In this document: in pieces, positions 5,601 through 11,436 of the stretch | Layout: each line of letters starts with the position of its first letter | Numbering within the stretch: the first letter of the stretch is position 1 | Assembly (NCBI GenBank): GCA_023485205.1 | Contig: JAMCZX010000039.1 | Span: 1-11,436 of the forward strand | DNA from: Candidatus Omnitrophota bacterium | GTDB taxonomy: Bacteria; Ratteibacteria; UBA8468; B48-G9; DTJG01 | Length of the DNA stretch: 11,436 nucleotides | Direction: 5' to 3' | The notes under the pieces: model-generated | Databases searched by the model: none | What the model was told of the DNA's origin: nothing | The model's input: the letters and a program-made list of their open reading frames with translations, nothing else | Program-made: the position numbers and the translations under genes

Positions 5601-8600
5601 ATGGATGACATACTCGGTTTTGCAGGAAGAATTGCAAAGGCTTTTATAAAATCAAAAATTACAGGATTAGTTGTTATTACAGGAATTTTACTTGGTCTTT
5701 TTGCTTTTATTATTACCCCAAAAGAAGAAGACCCTGACATAATAGTTCCAATGGTGGATATTATGGTTCCTGCCCCTGGTTTTTCAGTAAAAGAAATGAA
5801 AAATAACGTTGTAGCACCAATGGAAAGATACCTTTGGGAAATAAAAGGTGTTAAATATATTTATTCTGCAATATCTCCGGGTATGGACCTGACAACTGTA
5901 AGATTCAGGGTGGGTTTAAATATGCAGGAAAGCCTTACAAAAGTATATGAAAAGATAAAAGCCAACTATGACAAAATCCCCCCGGGTGTTTCAATGCCCA
6001 TTATAAAGGAAAGGTCCATATTTAATGTCCCTATTCTTGATGTTACACTGTGGAGTAATAAATATTCTGAATATCAACTAAGACGGGTTGCAAAAGAGGT
6101 TGCTGACAGTATAAAAAAGGATAAAGATGTATCAAAAATTGATATTTTAGGTGGACAAAAACGGCAGATAAGACTGATTATGAATCCTTTACATCTTGCC
6201 GCTTATAATACTTCAGCCTTTCAAATAATAGAATCCCTCAAAAAAGCCAATTTTCTTATTCCGGCAGGAACTTTCCCTTCAGGAAATCAGGAATATATTG
6301 TAAAAGCAGGCGGATTTTTGGATAATACAAAGGATATAGGTAATATAGTTGTAAATGTTATAAATGGCAAACCTATTTATCTTAGAAATTTAGTAAAAAT
6401 AGAAGATGGGCCTGAATCTCCTGAAAATTATGTATTTATGGATTTTGGGCCGGCAGCAAAGAATATAAAACCTCAAAACAAATATAGCCTATATAATGCA
6501 GTAACAATAACTGTAGCCAAACGAAAGTATGTAAATGAAGTTAATGTAGCCTCAGAATCCTTAAGAAGAATCAATTCATTAAAAGCCAGTTTAATCCCTT
6601 CAGGTATTCATGTAGTTATAACAAGAAATTACGGGAAAAAAGCTGCAGATAAAACAAATGAACTTATGGGGCATATGCTCATTTCAACTTTAGCGGTTAC
6701 ATTGCTTATTCTTTTGGCTTTAGGATGGAGAGAATCTCTTATTGTATTGATAGTAATTCCTACTACACTTGCAATAACATTATTTATAAATTATATGTAT
6801 AGATTCACACTTAACAGGGTTACCTTTTTTGCTCTTATTTTTTCAATAGGTATTTTAGTGGATAATGCTATTGTAGTAATTGAAAACATTTATAGACATT
6901 TCAGAATACATGGGATAGGTCCTCTAAGAGCCATTCTTGCAACAGATGAAGTCGGAGACCCCACAATTCTTGCTACTATTACAGTCATATTGGCTTTGAT
7001 GCCAATGGCTTTTGTTTCAGGTATGATGGGTCCGTATATGAGGGCTATACCATTAGATGGTTCCGCTGCAATGATTGTTTCTCTTGTACTTGCATTTATG
7101 GTAACCCCATGGATGGGATATATGCTATTGAAAAATGTGAAATATACAGAAGAAAAAAGAAATAAAATAGCAACATGGTATAAAAATCTTATAAAAACTC
7201 TTCTTGATAATAGGAAAAAAAGATTATTGACCTTATCTTCAGTGGCTGTTTTATTTATTTTGTCCCTTTCACTTATATTATTTAAAGCAGTAATTATCAA
7301 ACTTTTACCTTATAGCGATAGAAATAGTGCACAGGTAATTGTATCAATGCCCAGGGGAACTCCATTAGAAGAAACAAACAATGTAGTAACTCAATTAGGC
7401 TTATATCTGCAAACCGTTCCATATGTTACAAGTTATCAAACCTATACAGGAATCAGTGCTCCATATGATTTTAATGGCCTTGTAAGACATTATTTTCTTA
7501 GAAATGGCAGTAATCAGGCAGATATACAAATAAATTTTATTCCAAAACAAGAAAGAAAAATTCAAAGTCATCAGTTAATAGAAAAACTAAGAGGACCCTT
7601 AACACAAATTGCTGAAAGATATAAAGGAAGAATAAGAATGGAGGAAACCCCACCCGGACCTCCTGTCTTAAGCACTATAGTAGCAGAAATATATGGACCA
7701 GCTCAAAAAGGACAAATAGAAATTGCAAAACAGGTAAAAAATATATTAAAAAAGACCCCCGGAGTGGTAGATGTAACCTGGTCAGTAGTACATCCTCAAA
7801 GAAAAATAATATTTTATGTAAATAAAGAAAAAGCCGCATTAAACGGAATTTCCACTCAGGAAATATCTGAAGCTCTTAACATTGCTCTTAATGGTATGAA
7901 AATAGGTTTGGTTCACCTTCAAAATGAAAAAGAACCTGTAAAAATATTTTTAAGAGCATCTTTAAATGAAAGAACAGGAATTGTGAATTTGGGGAGTATA
8001 ACCATTCCATCCTCTGATGGTACAATGATTCCTCTATCAGAATTGGTTGAAGTAAAAAAGACAAAAGAATATCAACAGCCTATAATGCGTAAAAATTTAA
8101 AAGACCTCACTTATGTTATGGCAGATACAGCAGGAAGAGAAGCAAGTCCTATTTATGCAATTTTAAAAATGCAAAAAGCCGTTAAGAGTATTCAAGTACC
8201 TGATGGCTATAAATTTAAACAGGAATTTATCGGCCTTCCATGGAAAACAACAAACAAATATGTATTAAATTGGGGCGGGGAAGGTGAATGGCATATGACC
8301 TATCAGGTGTTTGGACAAATGTTTATGGCTTTTGCAGCTGTTCTTATTCTTATTTATATAGTTCTTGTCGGATGGTATAAAAACTTTTTGATTCCATTTG
8401 CACTTATGATTCCTATTCCTTTAACACTTATAGGGATAATTCCGGGTCATTGGATGATGAGAGCATTTTTTACTGCCACTTCTATGATAGGATTTATAGC
8501 ACTGGCAGGAATCATTATGAGGAATTCCATTCTTCTTATAGATTTTACACATAATCAGTGGAAAGAATGCGGAGATCTTAAATCATCCCTGATTGAATCC

Positions 8601-8849
8601 GGAGCAGTCAGATTAAGACCTATTGTCCTTACGGCATTGGCTGTTGTAGTTGGTTCATCAGTTATAGTTTTAGACCCTGTATTTTCAGGACTTGCCATAT
8701 CATTAATGTTTGGTGCTCCTATAGCTACATTTCTTACATTACTTGTTATTCCCCTGGTTTATTATGAAATGTTTAAAAACAAACCCTGCCCCCTTCTTGT
8801 AGAAGAAGCAGAAAAAATACAGGAACAAAAAAAAGAAAAAGAAATTTGA
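5601..8849 (+). CDS. RND-family efflux permease (AcrB/hydrophobe-type subfamily)
   Basis: The 1082-residue inner-membrane proton-driven exporter has the full RND layout. TM1 is near 17-38, followed by a first periplasmic porter region beginning PKEEDPDIIVPMVDIMVPAPG, with YSAISPGM near 88-95. TM2-6 run from about 356, TM7 is near 545-563, a second periplasmic region spans about 570-905, TM8-12 run from about 905 to 1062, and a charged cytoplasmic tail follows. The TM4 motif is GILVDNAIVVIEN, with D421-N422 where AcrB has D407-D408. TM10 reads IIMRNSILLIDF, with R974 where AcrB has K940. RLRPI of TM11 is kept. It is not a CusA-type metal pump by these motifs. The ATG at 5601 follows TGGAG by 5 nt, 27 bp after the adaptor. 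Substrate unknown: drugs, lipids or small metabolites are possible. Confidence 0.93.
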   Translation: MDDILGFAGRIAKAFIKSKITGLVVITGILLGLFAFIITPKEEDPDIIVPMVDIMVPAPGFSVKEMKNNVVAPMERYLWEIKGVKYIYSAISPGMDLTTVRFRVGLNMQESLTKVYEKIKANYDKIPPGVSMPIIKERSIFNVPILDVTLWSNKYSEYQLRRVAKEVADSIKKDKDVSKIDILGGQKRQIRLIMNPLHLAAYNTSAFQIIESLKKANFLIPAGTFPSGNQEYIVKAGGFLDNTKDIGNIVVNVINGKPIYLRNLVKIEDGPESPENYVFMDFGPAAKNIKPQNKYSLYNAVTITVAKRKYVNEVNVASESLRRINSLKASLIPSGIHVVITRNYGKKAADKTNELMGHMLISTLAVTLLILLALGWRESLIVLIVIPTTLAITLFINYMYRFTLNRVTFFALIFSIGILVDNAIVVIENIYRHFRIHGIGPLRAILATDEVGDPTILATITVILALMPMAFVSGMMGPYMRAIPLDGSAAMIVSLVLAFMVTPWMGYMLLKNVKYTEEKRNKIATWYKNLIKTLLDNRKKRLLTLSSVAVLFILSLSLILFKAVIIKLLPYSDRNSAQVIVSMPRGTPLEETNNVVTQLGLYLQTVPYVTSYQTYTGISAPYDFNGLVRHYFLRNGSNQADIQINFIPKQERKIQSHQLIEKLRGPLTQIAERYKGRIRMEETPPGPPVLSTIVAEIYGPAQKGQIEIAKQVKNILKKTPGVVDVTWSVVHPQRKIIFYVNKEKAALNGISTQEISEALNIALNGMKIGLVHLQNEKEPVKIFLRASLNERTGIVNLGSITIPSSDGTMIPLSELVEVKKTKEYQQPIMRKNLKDLTYVMADTAGREASPIYAILKMQKAVKSIQVPDGYKFKQEFIGLPWKTTNKYVLNWGGEGEWHMTYQVFGQMFMAFAAVLILIYIVLVGWYKNFLIPFALMIPIPLTLIGIIPGHWMMRAFFTATSMIGFIALAGIIMRNSILLIDFTHNQWKECGDLKSSLIESGAVRLRPIVLTALAVVVGSSVIVLDPVFSGLAISLMFGAPIATFLTLLVIPLVYYEMFKNKPCPLLVEEAEKIQEQKKEKEI

Positions 8850-8852
8850 AAC

Positions 8853-8857
8853 AGGAG
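8853..8857 (+). promoter_or_regulatory. Ribosome binding site deciding the DUF2892 start
   Basis: AGGAG lies 6 nt before the ATG at 8864. An upstream TTG at 8846, overlapping the RND stop, and an ATG at 8873 fit less well. Confidence 0.65.
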
Positions 8858-8863
8858 AATAAA

Positions 8864-9109
8864 ATGTATATAATGAAAAAAGATAAATGGTATCTGGAAA
8901 GAATTTTATTTCTGATTGCAGGAATTTTTATTCTGATAAGCATTGCCCTTGTATTAATTTTTAGTTTATACTGGTTAATTTTAACAGGTCTTATAGGCCT
9001 AAATTTAATTATATTTGCTTTTACAGGATTTTGTCCTACAGCCACTTTACTCTATAAGTTAGGAGTAAAACCACAATTACAACAAAATCAACAACAAAAC
9101 AATTTTTAA
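8864..9109 (+). CDS. Small two-helix DUF2892 (YgaP transmembrane-domain-like) protein
   Basis: The 81-residue membrane protein has two predicted transmembrane helices (about 13-33 and 36-54). They are joined by the YWLILTGLIGLNLI segment and followed by FTGFCPTATLLYKLG, the DUF2892 signature with one conserved Cys (C57). The C-terminus is Gln/Asn-rich (72-81). In E. coli this domain is the membrane part of YgaP, a rhodanese handling thiol-bound sulfur. Here it stands alone, without a rhodanese domain. It begins 14 bp after the RND permease stop and surely belongs to the operon. Its role could be a pump accessory subunit or a sulfur/thiol-related membrane protein, and neither is demonstrated. 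The start follows AGGAG at 8853-8857. Confidence 0.85.
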   Translation: MYIMKKDKWYLERILFLIAGIFILISIALVLIFSLYWLILTGLIGLNLIIFAFTGFCPTATLLYKLGVKPQLQQNQQQNNF

Positions 9110-9138
9110 AAATACAACAATCACAAAAAGAGAGAAAA

Positions 9139-9227
9139 ATGAAATAAAATTAGATGATAAAAATTTTAAACAGGAGGGATTAGATTCAGATTTACCTGTA
9201 TTGGTGGATTTTTGGATAGTTTTTTAA
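9139..9227 (+). pseudogene. N-terminal remnant of a thioredoxin gene, cut before the active site
   Basis: In the frame ending at the TAA 9225-9227 the translation is IKLDDKNFKQEGLDSDLP followed by VLVDFW. This is the thioredoxin N-terminus up to the residue where W(A)xWCGPC should follow. Instead it reads IVF and stops, so the catalytic Cys pair is missing. The only ATG (9139), after a weak purine tract, is one frame off and meets TAA two codons later, so the start is also broken. No thioredoxin C-terminus was seen in the roughly 40 bp before murD ends. It lies 30 bp after the DUF2892 gene in the same direction and may once have been the fifth gene of the operon. No clear intrinsic terminator was seen in 9110-9268. 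Confidence 0.68.
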
Positions 9228-9268
9228 TGAGGCAATTCGCCCATAAAATTACACATACAATAAAACAG

Positions 9269-10630
9269 TTATAATAAGTTTTTGACAATTCTTCTGAAGT
9301 CATCTCCACGCTCCTCATAGTTTTTAAACATATCAAAGGATGAACATCCGGGTGAAAGAAGAACAATGTCCCCTTTTTTCCCTGTCTGTGAAGATAATAT
9401 AACAGCATCTTCCATTGTTTGGACAATTTTCTGGGGGACACTGCTTTCTTTTAATTCTTTTTTTATTCTTTCTGCTGTCTGACCTAAAAGCACAAGATAT
9501 TTTACTTTTTCTGATATTAATTTTGTTAAAGGTGTAAAAGAAAAACCCTTGTCCTTGCCGCCCATTATAAGGATAATATTTTTTTCTGAAGAAAAACTTT
9601 CCAGGGCTCTTTTTACTGCATCAATATTTGTTGCCTTGGAGTCATTTATATAGATAATACCGTTTATTTCCGCTATTTTTTCAAGTCTGTGTGAGAGAGG
9701 AATAAATTCTTCAATTGTTTTCTGGATTACGGATGAAGGGATTTCCATTGATAGGGCAATTCCGCAAACTGCCATTATGTTTTCAATGTTATGGGGACCG
9801 AAAAGTTTTCCTTTTGAAATGTATGCCATTTCTGTGTATGTATCATGTAAGAAATAAATAATTTTTTTATCTTTCAGGGATATGCCGTTTTTCAGGTTCT
9901 GCCTGCCTGAAAAGTATATTTTTTTTATAGACAGGGTATCTCCTGTTTTCCTGCATAAATCATCTGACCAGTTCAGAACTGCAATATCATTTTCTTTCTG
10001 GTTGATAAAAATTTTGTTTTTTGCAGAGATGTATTGGGAAAAGGTTTCATAATAATCAAGGTGGTCTTCTGTTATGTTAAGAAGAACAGAAATTTGGGGT
10101 CTGAATTCTTCTATGTATTCAAGCTGGAAGCTGCTGACTTCCAGGATAATAATTGTCTCTGGTTTTATTTTTTTTAGCTCACCGATAAAGCTGTTGCCGA
10201 TGTTCCCGCATGTTATATGGGGGAGTCCTGCATTTTTAAAAAGAAGACCGGCAAGACTTGTTGTCGTCGTTTTCCCGTTTGTTCCTGTTATTGCCACGAT
10301 TTTTTTTGATGGAGAGAGCTGATAGGCGATTTCTATTTCACTTTTTACAGGAATGTTTTTTTCTTTTGCCCATAGGATAGGGAGGGCATCCAGGGGAACA
10401 CCCGGACTTGGAATAATCAGAAACGAGTCTGAGATAAATTGAAGGGAGTGTTTCCCAATTTCTGTTTTTATGCCTTTTTTTTCAAGGTCAATCTGCGTTC
10501 TTGTTATATCTTCTGTATTTTTTATTTCAGTTACATATACATCGGCGCCAAGTTTTTTTAATGCAAGGGCAGTGTCAATTCCTGTTTCGCCCATACCTAT
10601 TACTGTTACTTTTTTGTTTTTTAAGTCCAT
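9269..10630 (-). CDS. murD: UDP-N-acetylmuramoyl-L-alanine--D-glutamate ligase
   Basis: This cytoplasmic enzyme adds D-glutamate to UDP-MurNAc-L-Ala using ATP, the second amino-acid step of peptidoglycan precursor synthesis. At 453 residues it is full length. Motifs in order: Rossmann-like VIGMGETG (10-17) for UDP binding, P-loop GTNGKTT (116-122), GNIG (142-145), LEVSSFQLE (163-171), NITEDHLD (185-192), the Lys in ISAKNKIF corresponding to the carbamylated Lys (about K204), FGPHN (277-281), INDSKATN (328-335), GGKDKG (357-362), and SPGCSSFDMFKNYEERGD (426-443). The last is usually SPACASFDMF, so Gly and Ser replacements are mild oddities. The ATG at 10630 has no clear Shine-Dalgarno. It lies 39 bp after the DUF2130 gene in the same direction, so co-transcription is likely. 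No other dcw-cluster genes adjoin it here. Confidence 0.96.
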   Translation of the reverse strand: MDLKNKKVTVIGMGETGIDTALALKKLGADVYVTEIKNTEDITRTQIDLEKKGIKTEIGKHSLQFISDSFLIIPSPGVPLDALPILWAKEKNIPVKSEIEIAYQLSPSKKIVAITGTNGKTTTTSLAGLLFKNAGLPHITCGNIGNSFIGELKKIKPETIIILEVSSFQLEYIEEFRPQISVLLNITEDHLDYYETFSQYISAKNKIFINQKENDIAVLNWSDDLCRKTGDTLSIKKIYFSGRQNLKNGISLKDKKIIYFLHDTYTEMAYISKGKLFGPHNIENIMAVCGIALSMEIPSSVIQKTIEEFIPLSHRLEKIAEINGIIYINDSKATNIDAVKRALESFSSEKNIILIMGGKDKGFSFTPLTKLISEKVKYLVLLGQTAERIKKELKESSVPQKIVQTMEDAVILSSQTGKKGDIVLLSPGCSSFDMFKNYEERGDDFRRIVKNLL

Positions 10631-10669
10631 ATTCGCATAATCATTATACCATTTATATTCTTTTTATCC

Positions 10670-11436
10670 TTACTTTTTTTCTCCTTCTTCCAATGCTTCT
10701 ATCTTCAATTCTTTTAATTCTGGAAGGGATTTTCCTATAATCCCCTGCATTTCACCATACATTCCAGTAGTCGCCATTAATACCCGTTCTAACTGTTTTT
10801 CTCTTTTTGCCCAGTGACTCGTCAGGGCAGCTTTTTCTTTATACAAATCTTTCTGCATGGTTACAAAAGATTCTACAAGTGTTTCCACCTTCTGCCGAAA
10901 TGTCGTACTGGTCAAATAATTATATAAAGCTTCCATTTTTTCAGTTTTTCCTACAGAAGCATTTTTTGCACCTGCAATTTCAATGATACTATTCCTTAAT
11001 ACTATCGCAATTCCTTCAAATAAGGGATAACTTGTTACCCAAACTCCACTGATATTCCCAAAATTTTTTGTCCCTTTTGGAAATGCAGTCGTTAATAATA
11101 CGGCAATTTCTGCCTTTTCTTCTCTTTGGTCACTCTTTAACTTATCAATCCAATCTTCATGCCAGGTTTTAGCGTTTTTTGCTTCCCATATAATTGTTCC
11201 GCAATGTCCTCCAGAAGAATTACATACTTTATGTATAATATCCGCACCACGTTTACCTTTTTTTACAGGTTCAATCACATCGTGGATAAATTTTTTCTTT
11301 AAAACATCTTCAAGCTCTGTTTCAAGTATTTCCCCCTGTCGTTCTTGGGAACCTACTTCAGCACTTCTTTTAAGCTCTTCAATCTGTTTTTTCAAACTTT
11401 CCAATTGATTGTCTTTTTGGGTAATCTCTGTATCAA
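10670..11436 (-). CDS. DUF2130-family protein, N-terminus cut by window edge
   Basis: The frame is open through the right edge, so about 255 C-terminal residues are visible and the true start lies outside. The first in-frame candidate, TTG at 11404, has no supporting start signals, and the DTEITQKDNQ before it reads naturally into the protein. The visible part starts with the end of a Lys/Glu-rich coiled coil (QLESLKKQIEELKR). Counting from the TTG, a block GEILETELEDVL (E30), KRGADII (D55) and CGTIIWEAK (E74-A-K76) has the E...D...ExK spacing of PD-(D/E)XK nucleases. The conserved C-terminal DUF2130 region follows: MEALYNYLTS--FRQKVE, MQKDLYKEKAAL--HWAKREKQLERV, and GMYGEMQGIIGKSLPEL. The family's function is not established to my knowledge. 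Nuclease activity is inference. Confidence 0.85.
   Translation of the reverse strand, partial: DTEITQKDNQLESLKKQIEELKRSAEVGSQERQGEILETELEDVLKKKFIHDVIEPVKKGKRGADIIHKVCNSSGGHCGTIIWEAKNAKTWHEDWIDKLKSDQREEKAEIAVLLTTAFPKGTKNFGNISGVWVTSYPLFEGIAIVLRNSIIEIAGAKNASVGKTEKMEALYNYLTSTTFRQKVETLVESFVTMQKDLYKEKAALTSHWAKREKQLERVLMATTGMYGEMQGIIGKSLPELKELKIEALEEGEKK

Noticed and set aside
9231..9241. GGC-AATTC-GCC hairpin between the converging transcription units as a terminator
   Set aside because: The stem is only 3-4 bp and there is no T-tract on the 3' side in either direction.
10643..10671. murD-specific promoter with a perfect TATAAT at 10643-10648 (minus)
   Set aside because: The -35 position reads AAGGAT and the leader would be only about 5 nt. 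Co-transcription with the DUF2130 gene is simpler, though a leaderless transcript cannot be excluded.

Overview
The window comes from an AT-rich, Gram-negative (diderm) bacterium. The evidence is a complete outer-membrane factor / periplasmic adaptor / RND permease efflux operon, a LolA-like exported protein, and a peptidoglycan ligase (murD). Coding sequence is rich in AAA, ATA and AGA codons. The RND permease resembles, from memory, a type common in Desulfobacterota, Campylobacterota and Aquificota, but the sequence alone does not fix the phylum.

Left part (1-1666). A PHP-domain metallohydrolase runs off the left edge on the minus strand. Divergent from it is a tRNA-Glu(CTC) gene whose promoter is embedded in the PHP start region. 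The last 16 nt of the tRNA plus 7 further bases begin a 155-bp unit present in 2.15 tandem copies (588-920). The final partial copy overlaps the stop codon of a convergent LolA-like secreted protein gene. The layout resembles the E. coli tyrT/rtT arrangement, where tRNA 3' ends are repeated in a downstream array, and is one of the two most distinctive features here.

Middle part (1696-2937). Two good divergent promoters serve the LolA-like gene (minus) and a small DUF488/YeaO-family gene (plus). Two decayed genes follow: a glycoside-hydrolase C-terminal fragment (minus) and a C-terminal remnant that looks like an ArsR-family repressor (plus).

Efflux operon (2983-9109). A consensus promoter has its -10 box covered by a perfect 10-bp inverted repeat with an 8-bp spacer. 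Its core is ATTC-N8-GAAT, which I recall as the motif of SqrR/BigR-type persulfide-responsive ArsR repressors. It drives four closely spaced genes: a TolC-like outer-membrane factor, a lipoprotein adaptor, a 1082-residue RND permease and a small two-helix DUF2892 protein. A thioredoxin N-terminal fragment, cut just before its active site, lies directly downstream. The operator, ArsR remnant, DUF2892 gene and thioredoxin remnant together suggest an efflux pump historically tied to thiol/sulfur stress. This is inference.

Right part (9269-11436). murD and a DUF2130-family protein with a PD-(D/E)XK-like motif lie on the minus strand, 39 bp apart and probably co-transcribed. The DUF2130 gene runs off the right edge. 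No integrase, transposase, CRISPR array or clear intrinsic terminator was seen.
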